The notes under the pieces are model-generated. The model worked only from the letters and a program-made list of their open reading frames with translations, searched no databases and had not been told where the DNA came from. Shown piece by piece: positions 51,160 through 64,000 of a DNA stretch of 64,000 bases (positions are counted from its first letter, which is position 1; each line of letters starts with the position of its first letter). The DNA is from Paramecium tetraurelia (taxonomy: Eukaryota > Ciliophora > Oligohymenophorea > Peniculida > Parameciidae). Position numbers and translations under genes: made by a program. The stretch spans positions 221,947 through 285,946 of the forward strand of contig NW_001798976.1 of NCBI RefSeq assembly GCF_000165425.1. The letters run 5' to 3'.

Positions 51160-52476
51160 ATGAGTTAGAATATTGATTAATTTTTGAAATTTTTCGTATT
51201 CGAAGGAACGCAAAGTATCACTAAAATTCTAAATTTAAAATAACTCTAGTTTGCAAATCCCAGACTCATAAAACGATAATAACCTAATCACTTTGAACTT
51301 GCTGAATTAAACAAGAAATCAAAATTAATATCAGAGAATGTATAATTATTTTCTAATAAGGCTTTTGATGTAGTTTCAGAATTTTATATCTTATTAAAGC
51401 AATGCAAATTTGAAAATGTGAGTACTAAAATAATATTCAATTATATGTTGAGTTTGCAGTTAAAAAGAAATTATATCGATTGTCTTCATTTGAATACCAC
51501 TGACAAGAATTATATTATAAGTGTAGATATTATTCCAGAATACAAAGAATAAATTATTAGATAAATGTATAGTTTTGTTAATTGGGTTGTTCTTTATTAG
51601 AAGGGATAGATTACTTGTGGGGAATTTAAAACAGATTACTAAGATTATGCCCATATACAAATCTTTGAAAACTAAAAGAAATTAATCTTAGTTATAGGAT
51701 ATAACAAATTAGAGTCTGAACTATTTTTATCCCTAAACTTAGTAAGAAACTAAAACTATTTGAGAAACCATTTATCATTATTAAATATACCTGAATGTAG
51801 ATAGGATACATTTTGTTCAATTCTATACCATTTTGTGTCTATTATCAGAAAGATGTTAAGATTCTCAGATACAAAAAGATATGATTCTGAATTAAGATAA
51901 CTTATATCTGCAAATGCTTCGATTTTGATAGAACATCCAGAAAAATAAAAACATATTCCATATTTAGGAACATTCAATCATTGTGACTTTGTGCTCTTTG
52001 ATTTTAAGGTAGCTAATCAATTAGAATTTGATAAAAGACTTAAAAATTTTTAATATCAAAAAGAATTAATAATGTCCATTATTATCAATCTAAAGACTCT
52101 CTATGTAAAATCTAAAGATGATATGTCGTACTCTTTTGTGCTTTCTGGATAATATTTGCTTGTCACATTTTAGTATAATATTGATGGGGCAATTTTATTG
52201 AAAGAAGGGGAATTGAGAAACAAATTAATTTCAGAATGCTATGAATTTGTGGAATAGGATTTCGAATATGGAATAAAGAAAATAATAATAACAAACCAAG
52301 AGAAAAATTAAAAAAAGGAAGAAACTTTGAAATCATAAAGAAATTAAAAGATTGCTGATCTAATAACAACCTCAGTTAATACAGCATTCTCATGGTATGA
52401 TTACGCCAAATCGGTTAATTTAACAAACAAACCACAACAACTAGCAAACAAATCGCTTACTCCAAGAAGACAATGA
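51160..52476 (+). CDS. Uncharacterised protein
   Basis: 438 aa in a single open frame from ATG 51160 to TGA 52474-52476. Mixed alpha/beta with blocks such as KRNYIDCLHLNTTDKNYIIS, MYSFVNWVVLYQKGQITCGE, YAHIQIFENQKKLILVIGYN, ILYHFVSIIRKMLRF, YLGTFNHCDFVLFDFKV and YLLVTFQYNIDGAILLKEGE. Basic C-terminus LANKSLTPRRQ. No family recognised and no membrane segment. Starts 39 bp after the CD2BP2-like stop in the same direction. Confidence 0.6.
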
Positions 52477-52518
52477 ACTATTGTTTTTATTATAATTTTC
52501 TATAAATCTATCCTTATA

Positions 52519-53048
52519 TCAATCAAATAGGAATCTTTTTTTGCCAATTTTAGCCTAGCATGCTGGACAGAAATGAACTGCATCTTTGCAATCTTAGACA
52601 AAACATGGAATCAAACAACATCTAATGATTAAATTTAAAAATACCCTAACCAAAGACCAACAGCTGCCAAAAGTCCTCCAATTGCGTAAGCTCCATTTCC
52701 GACTTCATAATTAACCTGTGTTTATACCTATCTCTAACAGTAAGCACAAGTAATTATGTGAGGGTATTTAGAATAAACTGGTTGGACTTTAAATAAATTT
52801 TGATAAATACTTTGTTAGACAGCAGTGGGATTGTAAATAACTTATTGTTATTATTACATTTAGGGATATTACTATTATTAGTAAGGGATCTATCTCATAA
52901 ATTATTGAGCTGGAACTATTGGTTGAATAGGTTAACCAATTTATAAGTTCTATTCTGGAAGTTATGGATACACAACCTACGAAACTGGTCCTTCACAAGG
53001 GGTTGGATTAATTTCTTATGCAAGTCTTATATGTTGATTATTCTGCAT
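52519..53048 (-). CDS. LITAF-domain membrane protein
   Basis: 168 aa with one 23-nt intron (52622-52644) containing a TGA. A Pro/Gln-rich N-terminal tail (QIGQPIQPIVPAQQF, QIPYQQQQYPQMQ) precedes a LITAF domain: ITCAYCQRQVQTQVNYEVGN, GLLAAVGLWLGCCLIPCFVQ and DCKDAVHFCPACQAKIGKK. The paired CxxC and (H)xCPxC knuckles flank the hydrophobic membrane-inserting segment. LITAF proteins sit on the cytosolic face of endosomes and lysosomes. Confidence 0.9.
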
Positions 53049-53369
53049 TAGTATAGTTTAATTATTATTTTTAATCAAATGACATGTTAAACAAATTATA
53101 TAGACTAAAAATTATTAACATATCATCAGTATTTATTCTGAGACTATTAAAATTAAATTAGATAAACCATTAAATCTAAGTATTTGATGTTAACTTCCTC
53201 TCTAAATAGAAAAATTTAACCTTGAAGATCATTCAAAGTAGCTTAATTATAAACTTGATGCATTAATACAAACCTGAAAGGTTATTCAATACTTATATCA
53301 AATAAAAAAGTATATGATATCAGTGTTGCTTGTAAATTTAAGAATAGGATTATTATTGTTTATATTTTT

Positions 53370-53962
53370 ATGTCCAGGACACGACTACCTACAGTCCATA
53401 ATGACACGTCTTTAAACAAGGAACTTTAGAAACATTTTATGCCATAGCAAATAGATATAATACTGATTGGGGGCTGAAAAAAATGCCTGATTTGAAAAAA
53501 AATATCCAGATATGCAAAGTCAAAAAATCGATCAGTTTTTAAGACTAAGCATAATTTTAGCCAAACCTGCAAAACCTCCAAAAAGCGGAAAATTTTATTG
53601 AAGATTTTATAAGAATATCAATTCCAACTGCCTTGCCCAAAATTTGAATATTATTTATTTTGGTCAGAGCCAAAGGAGCAAAAGAAAACATCAAGAGTTG
53701 TTAGTGAGTAGGTTATAAAATAAATAAAATCTCAATCTCCAGTAGTTCATTACCCTGGATCTAATAGTTATTCAGCGAAGTATCCTACTTACTTCACTTG
53801 TGATAAAAAATTCAAAGTACAATCAATTAGAAAGCCTTTAAAATACTTAAAAAAAACAATATTAACAAGCCTAGGCCTGTTCTTGATTAATCAGATTAGA
53901 ACAAAGGCTCGATGTCTAAATTTAGCGAATCTCTATTGTTTTCCAATTATTACGACAAATGA
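53370..53962 (+). pseudogene. Frame-broken small gene or pseudogene
   Basis: From ATG 53370 (MSRTRLPTVHNDTSLNKELQ) the frame meets TGA at 53474 and again shortly after. Coding-like segments then continue in different frames: AENFIEDFIRISIPTALP, then QSPVVHYPGSNSYSAKYPTY with FTCDKKFKVQSIRKPLKYLK, and finally KPRPVLDQSDQNKGSMSKF ending NYYDK at TGA 53960. The last switch occurs at an A8 run near 53850. No canonical introns explain the switches, so this is either decayed or has several sequence errors. No family recognised. Confidence 0.45.
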
Positions 53963-54110
53963 TTATCAATAACTATAAACTCTAATTTTTTTATGTTAAC
54001 TTCATTAATAATGACATTTAGAAGGTTTGTGTAAACGTTAATAGTATGTTAGTTAATATTTTAATATTGCTCATAAATTATTTTATGTATAATTTATAAA
54101 ATGTTGTTAT

Positions 54111-55119
54111 TCATTCAAACATTGCTCCAATGGCTACTAGCAATCCGCTTGAGCTTTAACTTATAATTGTTGTATTCTGGTCAGCTTTGAAAGAGGTTTT
54201 CTCGTAATCTCTTTATTAGAATCCAATTAGCGGATTTTCCAAACTTTATTCGTTTGATATATTAAATTTAACATCTTAGTCACTTTTTATTTCTAAACTA
54301 TAGCATTCCCCTTCCTTTAATAATATATTATCTTGAATTTCAATCTGATATGAACCATTTATGATTTTCATATTATTATGATCAACACTTGTTTTCCAAT
54401 TATGTAATTTATCTTGCAAATTCCTATTAAAATGAATATATTTGATACATGTTTTTGAATATTGAGAATTCTAATTCAATTTATTTATCGTGGAAAGATT
54501 TCTCTAATAAAGATATATTTAATTTAGTTATTTTTATGTTTTGTTTAGGGTATAGTACACTAATATTTACTTTTGAAGGGCTCAATTCGAGTTCATTTTC
54601 ACTTAATTTTTCGAATCTGTTTAAATTAATTTATAGTGGGACAAGGATGGATTTAAATGAATTCAGTTTATTATTCCATTCACTTCTAAATTCTTCAATT
54701 TTTTATTTGCATTTGTTTTGTAGATCATTCAGTTCATCTTCTCTGTCATCCCCTATTTGTTGTAATTTATTATCTGTATTGTTCAGATTGTCAAAGATTT
54801 ATCGTACTTTTTCCTTTAAAATGAATTCCAAAACTTTTAATTAGTTTATGATATCATTTTACAATTCATTGAACTTACCTATTATTTCATTGCATTAAGG
54901 TGCCCCTCTTTATTTGATACAATTATTGCGAATGAATCCTTCTACATCCTCAATTGATGCCAATTCCCCTTTATGAGTTTTATGAAATTCCTCTATACAA
55001 GTTAAACAAACCTTTCTTTTATTACAATCTTTGTTAAAGCAAATCAAAATGATAGGCTTATTATCATGATTGGCTTCCTCACATTACAATTTCTACACTC
55101 TGGTTTAGAAACTTGACAT
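54111..55119 (-). CDS. B-box-like zinc-finger coiled-coil protein
   Basis: 327 aa with one 25-nt intron (54424-54448). B-box-like ligands: QCEEANHDNKPIILICFNKD, CNKRKVCLTCIEEFHKTHKG. A coiled coil follows (QIGDDREDELNDLQNKCKQK) and a C-terminal beta-rich region: IINGSYQIEIQDNILLKEGE, CYSLEIKSDQDVKFNISNEQ, ADQNTTIISQSSSGLLVAIG. The same order (finger, coil, beta-rich C-terminus, no RING) is seen in the gene at 25.6-26.7 kb, so the two may be family members. Start is the first ATG before the Cys block. Confidence 0.65.
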
Positions 55120-55458
55120 TTATGATGTAAAATTTATTTTAATGAAAATTAAATGTTTCATAAATTTAAGATTATTTGATGAAAAATGAGTGTGCTTTGA
55201 TGAATTCTTTAAAAATAAATATATAAACATCTTCGATTCGAAAATTAATAGAAATATTTTTATCGTCAAATTTTGAAGGTCTTTGAATCAAATTTTGTTT
55301 GTTTTAGAGTTTGGCCAGTTTAAAAGAATGAAGCGTCATTGAATTCTCATAACTTTAAAATAGCAGTGCTACAAATTTATTTTGAGCATTATTTAACAAT
55401 AATATAAATTAAAATTGAATGGTACCCTTCATTAATAAATATATATATATTAATTCTA
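55120..55458. promoter_or_regulatory. Divergent promoter region
   Basis: 339 bp between the B-box gene and kinesin-8 starts; AT-rich, including an (AT)n run near 55440; no coding frame. Confidence 0.3.
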
Positions 55459-58023
<2,565 letters not shown>

Positions 58024-58049
<26 letters not shown>

Positions 58050-58788
58050 ATATTATTTAACTAATAGTAATGAAAATGTCCTAATACTAAAGTACAGTCT
58101 ATTTTTTAATAGTCAAATTGACAACATACTTGATTATTTAGCCAAAATTACTAAAAATCCCTCTGAATAATTTTATTTTGTATCTAAAATGAGGGGCGAA
58201 CATTTGGTACATCAAATATCAACAAACAGCTATTATGAACCTAAAACTATTTATCAAATGACATTGAATTTATTGATCTGTTACATCTGTGTAGTGTCTA
58301 TGTATTTGAGATCAATTATAATATTTAATTGTATTCAGAAATATAATTTAACATTCTTTTTTAGTATTGGTATTGAAATAAAATTAATGGAAAAACTTAT
58401 TGCTGGATATGCTATGAAGGAGATGATGAAATAGAAAAAATAGATCATCCCTACAGATCAGAAATATCTATATTACGGTTGTTGGACAACAGGAATTGCA
58501 GTAATTGCATTCATGGGTCATACAACCTATTTAAAGAAAAAATATGAGTCAAATTATCTCTACAAAATTTAAGGGAAGCAATATTTAAGGTCATTAATAT
58601 AGCTATATCTGCCCATTATATGCAATTAATTGTTAGTTTCATTTTGCTCTAATCATTAAGAAGCATTTTTATTTTCTCTCTCCTCTATTGTTCATTTGTA
58701 TCAATACATAATGGGAATACCACAAATTTCATACTTAAGTGCTGCTTTTACAATACTAGGATGTATTTTGAAATTTAAAATTGAGTGA
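58024..58788 (+). CDS. Uncharacterised multipass membrane protein
   Basis: Frame open from ATG 58024 to TGA 58786-58788 (254 codons); ATG 58189 is a conservative start. The upstream stretch QIDNILDYLAKITKNPSEQF looks coding, but the 58024 start would overlap the end of kinesin-8 by 26 bp, so the real start probably lies between, or an intron is missed. Hydrophobic segments: TLNLLICYICVVSMYL, GCWTTGIAVIAFMGHTT, LYLPIICNQLLVSFC, LFSLSSIVHLYQYI and SYLSAAFTILGCIL, suggesting about four spans. No family recognised. Confidence 0.5.
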
Positions 58789-59950
58789 AAATTATAAATA
58801 TATACAAGTATCAAACTCTATGATTTATTCTCAAATAAAGTCATCAAAAAAATATTTTCATTAAAATAATTCAAGGAGTCAAGAAATTAAGCACTGGGGC
58901 CCTCAATTCTAAGGAATTTAGATAAAAATAGAAATAAATCACCAAAAACCCTAAATATGCTGTCAGGAGTCAACTTTTTCCATATGAAGAGATTGGAGGA
59001 AGCTGATTAATTGGCGAACTTGGAAAATGATCAAATTAATTTAAAATATGACTAATATAACCTTTTTCTAAATATTCATTTGAATATTAAAAAATAAAAA
59101 TAATTCTACGAAAAAAGGATTATAACTATGGTAACCTAATGTTTGATTTCAACAATTTTATTTAAACAAAGGAATCTAAAGCTAACATTACTTTTGCTAT
59201 TTACACTTTTTTAATTTTTAATATTATTATAAAAACCCTTGAATTTTTATTCTGTTAAAGGGACATATACTTACAAATTCTTTTAAATACAAATCAATTA
59301 CTTTTTGTTCATTTTGGAAGTTGCCCAAATTTGAGATCATTTACACATCTAGAGTAAACATTTAAAATATTATTTGATAATTTTTAGATTGAATATAAAT
59401 AAGCTTAATATAAGAATTATTAATTATTGAAATATATAATTGCAGATAAAGGATAGTTTATAACATTGGAATACATATCATAAATTTAATCAAAAGTATA
59501 TTAATATTAGACAAATGATTGAGAAACAGTTTTTTTGTTTAGATGATCTACCAAACTTAATTTTAAATGGGTGCATTGAACGTAAAGCAATAATGTTTGA
59601 TACTATTGAACGAACTTGATTAAAATATACTATGAGATTAAAATCTCCTCTGAAAAATAATAAATATTGTTGATTATTAAGGATCGAACAATATTAAAAT
59701 ATTAAAGCATTAATAATTAAACAATAGTAACAAGCTTTCAGCATAATGATTGTTTCTCTTTATAAATCCTTGTAGTTTAGGAGGTAGATGTAGCAAAATA
59801 AAGTTCTAAATCAAATATTTTGATATGAGTTGTACTCTAAAGAAAGGAAAAAATAAGGAATTTAGAAAGAATTAATAAAGAATTTTAGAAAAGGGTACAA
59901 ATTTCCTTAATTTTAATTTAATGCACGGAGATCTTTGAGTATATTAATGG
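58789..59950. other. Mostly noncoding; small unresolved coding-like block at 58820-59100
   Basis: At 58820-59100 all three plus-strand frames stay open for long stretches. One reads SRSQEIKHWGPQFQG, another NPKYAVRSQLFPYEEIGG, a third RLEEADQLANLENDQ. Frames switch without clear introns, so it may be a small gene or remnant. The remainder to about 59950 is AT-rich with no sustained frame. Confidence 0.35.
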
Positions 59951-59959
59951 CATTAGAGT

Positions 59960-61260
59960 TAATGTTTGAAGATATAATTTCAAAAATTTAGAAATGTACA
60001 ATAACATTATCAAAAAGCAGAGGACAAGGTAATAAGATGAAAATGGAATAAAGGATGGTAAATGGATTGAATTAAGCGAGAATTGGGTCATGTATGATTA
60101 TTTATTAAAATTAGTTTTAAAGATAAATTATTTATAAAGGCTAATATAAATAAGGGATTAAAGTAGGGAGATGGAATATTATTTAGTAAAACCATAATGG
60201 TTCCATTAATATTATGTAAAATGGAGTTTATTATTTTATAAAGGTTTAGGGTACTTCGACTAAAAAGGTTTGAAATGAGGGTTGTGGATTGAAATTTATG
60301 AATTTTGTAAACAGTTTTACTTATATTATGATAATCAGGAAATCATTTAGAAAATTTGGTAATGGGAATTTATAAAAATTTTGATCATTTAATATCTAAT
60401 CTGTATTATTCAATTAATAATAAAGTAGTTGTGGAGAATATGATGAAAATGGGATGAAATAGGTAAATGGAATTTTTATTTAAAAAATTCGTAAATACAA
60501 TTATTATTTATAGCTTTCAACTTGTTGGAAAATTAGAAGTAAGTGGGAAATAAAGTGTACGAAATTTCTTCTTCTTTGATAAATTTTATAGAGATGGAGT
60601 GTTGATGTAGATTGGAAAAAATAGGGTTATTTGATTGAAATTGAGTATAATTTGGAAATGGAATTCAATCATAGAATAAAAATGGGAAAGTTCAGAAAAT
60701 ATAACAATAAGGAAAATATAATAATGGAAGAAAAGTTGGAAGATGGAAATTTATAATTATTAAGGCCAAATGAATAAGATATTATCATATAAGTTTTCTT
60801 TGCCTAAAACCTTTTAGTTCCAGTGGATCGTATAATGATAATCAACTTTAAGCATAAAAAATGGTTTATTTTATTTGAAAGATTTGCTAAGTATATAATA
60901 AAGAAACTCTTTTAGTTATGAATCTATTTTGGCTGATCATGGAGAATATAAGCATGGAAAAAAGTAGGAATTTTGGAAATAAAAGAAAAATAAAATATTT
61001 GGTATTATTAAATTGATTTTGAAGGGAAATTATAGAGCCGGAATAAAATTGAAAAGTGGTATCCTTAAAAGCATTCAACGAGGAAGACTTGACTCTGTAA
61101 AAGCTTCAATTATTAATATAAAGCGGAGGAGCAGAATTTAATCAATATGGATCAAGGGTGATTAATGGGGAGCTTAATTTAGGTGATATTAATGAAATAT
61201 CTAAAAAAAATTCATCAGTTTAATAATTATTAAGAAAAAATTAGTCTATATTCTTAGATT
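59960..61260 (+). pseudogene. Decayed MORN-like repeat gene, convergent paralogue
   Basis: Fragments of the same repeat unit as the minus-strand gene at 61.6-64 kb appear in changing frames: ENGIKDGKWIELSENW (~60030), QYKQGIKVGRWNII (~60130), GYFDQKGLK then TGA then GLWIEIYEF (~60250), CGEYDENGMK (~60440), and GGAEFNQYGSRV (~61120). Intron-like GTAAAA...TTTAG segments are still placed where the paralogue has introns. In-frame TGA and frame slips in several units indicate decay, although unrecognised introns could hide part of a working gene. Confidence 0.5.
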
Positions 61261-61635
61261 TATAAAATTTTTTGTAAAATAAGTAAAAGTTAATTTTCAA
61301 AATACTTTTGATTGGAACATTTAGTTAGAGTAATATATAAATTATTAATTTAATTATTTCAAGCTCAATCAGATATTGGGTCATTTTTAGGTAAGTATGA
61401 TCAATAATTGTTTTATGCCAACACCTTTAACAAGAATAAAAATAAAATTTTAGTAGAATAATATAAAAGGATGATTGATTGAGAATGACTATTTACAGTC
61501 ATTTCATTAATTAAATTAAATTAAAATTTATGTGAAAAGTTATCTCATTAGTTTACATTGGGTTTCTTTTCGAATGGGTTGATTCATTTAGGGTAAGGTT
61601 CTTTATTTTCCTTGTAATCTTTGTCATGGACTCCT

Positions 61636-64000
61636 TCATGTCTTTTTAGACTTATGAGTAGAATTTTTCTCTGTTTCTTGAACACACTTCAGGATTTTAT
61701 CAAATTTTTCAATCCAGTTTCCAGCCTCTCTATGTAGTTGATCCATGATATTTTTGGGAGTCATATTTTTGTTATAAGTCCTAAATTTCTCCAATTGTAT
61801 TTGAAGGGTTCAAAGAATTGGTATCCAGGTATTCTCCTTATTACTCTCGTGTTTATCTTTCTTCCTAAATTTTAATTGGTCTTTAAGTGAACCTACTCTT
61901 CCAGAACTTTGATTTCCATCATTTATTGCTATTCTCCCAACTAAACTAAGATTTAGAGTTGTCTTAATATGAGACGTTACTTATTTATGTTTGACAGAAC
62001 CTGGCTCGCATTCTGATCTATAATATAATATATGAGGTAAAAGTATATATATTAAATATTTCAATTCCCACAAATTATTATTTTTTTTACTTTCATGTAT
62101 TAATTGTTCCTTTTAATCTTAACTTCAACCCAAATGCCAACTTTTTTTATCATTATTATATTCACCATTCTCAGTTATTTACTTATAGTTCCAGCTTTAA
62201 TTTTTAGATATCTAAATCCACTTCCCAATCTTTATTTCATGACCTCCTTCATCATATGATCCTCCACCACTAGCACATTTTCAAAACTCAATATTTATAT
62301 TTTTTACATTAGCTTATTTCTTTCATTATCACACTATATTAGACTGATATCCCATCGACCAACTTTGTAACCGTTTTTATATTCACCATTAAGTATGAAT
62401 TTTTTCTTTTCATCCAATTCAATCCACTACCCAATTTTTTTGCCATAACCTTCTTAATCATAGAATCCTCCACCACTATCACATTTTCAAAACTCAATAT
62501 GATATATTTTACATTCGCTTATTGTGTTTATTTTCAAACTATATTAGATTGATATCCCATCTACCAACTTTGTAACCGTTTTTATATTCACCTTTTTAGG
62601 TTATATATCTAAAATTTTAATAGATAAATATTTCATCCAATTCAATCCACATTCCAAACTTAATTTCATGACCTTCTTCATCGTATGATCCTCCACCACT
62701 ATTATATTTTTTCAACTTAATATTATATATTTTACATTTTCATATTTAATTTATCGCCATGCAGCAACCAGGAATCCCACTGACCAACCTTTTTCCCATA
62801 TTTATATAAACCAATATTCTTTTGTTTGTAACTATTCACTTTATCCAAATCAATCCACCTTCCGATTTTAAGACCTCCTTCATCATACGATCCTCCACCC
62901 CTAAATTATATTTTGCTTTTTACATAAACTCATTATTCCTACTCCAAATTTCCCATTTACCTACTTTCTTTCCATTTTGAATATTCCCTATCTCTAAAAG
63001 ATAACTATAATATGTCATGCTTCTATTTAACTCAAAACCACCAAAACCATAGAAAACGCAAGCTCTAATATAGACCCTCTTGAATACATCAATTTATTTT
63101 CATTATCTATATCTTTCCAAATACCAACTTTTTTACCATTTAAATATTCACCAATTTAGCTTATCTCACTTACTATCTCGACCCACTTCCCAATCTTAAG
63201 TCCTCTAACTTCATCATATGATCCTCCACCACTAACACATTTTTTCCAACTTAATTTTATATATTTTACATTACTTATTTGATTCTTTATTAAATTATAT
63301 TAGACAGATTTCCCATCTGCCAACTTTCTATCCATTTTTATACTCACCATTATAAGTGATATAATTATTAAAATGATTTATATATATTTTCTGCCATTCA
63401 ACCCACATTCCAATTTTAATATTACCACCTCCTTCATCATATGATCCTCCACCACTAGCATATTTTTCAACTTTATACATTTTCATATTTAATTTATCAT
63501 TATACAATAACCAAGAATCCCACTGACCAACTTTTTTCCCATATTTGTATACACCAACATAAGTTGCGTTATTTAAAAAATCTGGTTCATTCCATTTACC
63601 AATCTTAATACCCCCTCCATATGAACCACCACCACTATTACTTCTTAAGGGGAAATTTACATATATTCATCTTTTACACTAAAACATTCCCATTTACCAA
63701 TTTTCTTACCAATTTAGGTATCGCCAATAGAGAAAGTTCCACTATTGCTGAAATAACCTCCTCAATATACATACATGTTGCTCTTCGTTTTCCTCTTACC
63801 CGCTTGCTCGACACATTCACACGCCCTCATGATCTTACCCCCACCGTTATCCTACCATCTTCTTTTATTCTAAACCCTTTTCCACATCCCCCCTTTATTC
63901 CCCCCTTCATCTTCTCCCATCCCCGTTCGTTCTTTTGCAAAACTAACCCTTTCTACTATTTCAATCAACCTGCCGATCTTAATACCTCTATCCTCTTCAT
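61636..64000 (-). CDS. Modular MORN-like repeat protein, one intron per repeat, 5' end outside window
   Basis: Tandem units of about 47-62 residues with consensus GGGSYDEGG..KIGKWIEL ... GEYKNGYKVGRWDI. The Y.GEYKNG.KVG.W core resembles MORN repeats. Introns interrupt at one fixed place, just before GGG: 63635-63660, 63455-63478, 63232-63274, 63065-63087, 62901-62923, 62699-62735, 62476-62512 and 62270-62307 (23-43 nt). All are phase 2; intervening exons have lengths divisible by three. After the last repeat there is a one-base frameshift in a T7 run (62142-62148). A C-terminal region (QSSGRVGSLKDQLKFRKKDK; AGNWIEKFDKILKCVQETEK) follows with one in-frame TGA at 61810-61812. It may be partly decayed at its 3' end. 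Function unknown. Confidence 0.65.
62308..63634 (-). repeat. Tandem exon-repeat array
   Basis: Seven complete exon modules of 168, 186, 165, 141, 144, 180 and 156 nt are separated by short introns, all encoding variants of one MORN-like unit. Units are diverged at DNA level but share the junction pattern AT|GT...AG|TGGTGGAGG on the minus strand. The 37-43 nt introns resemble each other in sequence (GTAAAATATAT...), suggesting duplication of exon plus intron as one unit; the 23-26 nt introns are shorter forms at the same site. Confidence 0.75.

Noticed and set aside
61810..61812. Selenocysteine at the in-frame TGA
   Set aside because: No redox motif around it and no visible SECIS-like hairpin; decay or error is simpler.
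62270..63660. Reading the inter-repeat segments as coding or as eliminated (IES-like) DNA
   Set aside because: Retention gives TGA or frame loss; ends are GT...AG rather than the TA boundaries of Paramecium IESs, so introns fit better.
63840..64000. Telomere at the right edge
   Set aside because: C-rich runs are irregular and do not show C4A2/C3A3 periodicity.

Overview
The window looks like macronuclear DNA of a ciliate, most probably a Paramecium or close relative. Three things in the sequence show this. Conserved proteins read through only if TAA and TAG are glutamine and TGA is the sole stop. Genes are split by very small introns, mostly 22-35 nt, GTA...TAG. Genes are packed tens of bases apart on both strands in AT-rich DNA. 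All gene models below were translated by hand with that code; exon joins were accepted when they restored a known domain or gave a coding length divisible by three.

Left part (1-24.9 kb): a 5'-truncated receiver domain, PTEN, an F-BAR-like coiled-coil protein, a rearranged VWA protein, a pseudokinase, an RBX/APC11-type RING protein, centrin, an STPGR (ODF3/SHIPPO-like) protein, an uncharacterised gene, a REB1/DMTF1-like Myb protein, acyl-CoA oxidase, MCM2, a degenerate kinesin, a PH-domain kinase, a small membrane protein and a coiled-coil protein.

Middle (25-49.8 kb): a B-box-like protein, SF-assemblin, an unknown protein, a DPY30-motif protein resembling radial spoke protein 2, another unknown, calpain, a coiled-coil protein, a YTH-domain protein with a long KE/RE tract, a cytosolic carboxypeptidase, an AGC kinase, a stomatin, two linked unknowns (one GATase-like) and an eIF2alpha-kinase-like gene with DFD in place of DFG.

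Right part (50-64 kb): a CD2BP2/Lin1-like spliceosome protein, an unknown, a LITAF-domain protein, a frame-broken locus, a B-box/coiled-coil protein, kinesin-8, a multipass membrane protein, then two convergent loci of a MORN-like repeat family. The minus-strand copy is built of tandem exons, each one repeat long, with an intron at the same place and phase in nearly every repeat. The plus-strand copy is decayed. This repeat locus is the most unusual structure in the window.

Many genes are ciliary, basal-body or microtubule proteins (centrin, STPGR, SF-assemblin, radial spoke, carboxypeptidase, kinesins), as expected for a ciliate, but nothing shows they form one regulated unit. A recurring theme is degenerate active sites: a receiver with Glu for Asp, a kinase with HAT/DFS, a kinesin lacking switch II, and a GATase-like protein without the nucleophile Cys. 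Single-base frameshifts in homopolymer runs (calpain, DPY30 gene, the terminal repeat) may be sequence errors or real decay.
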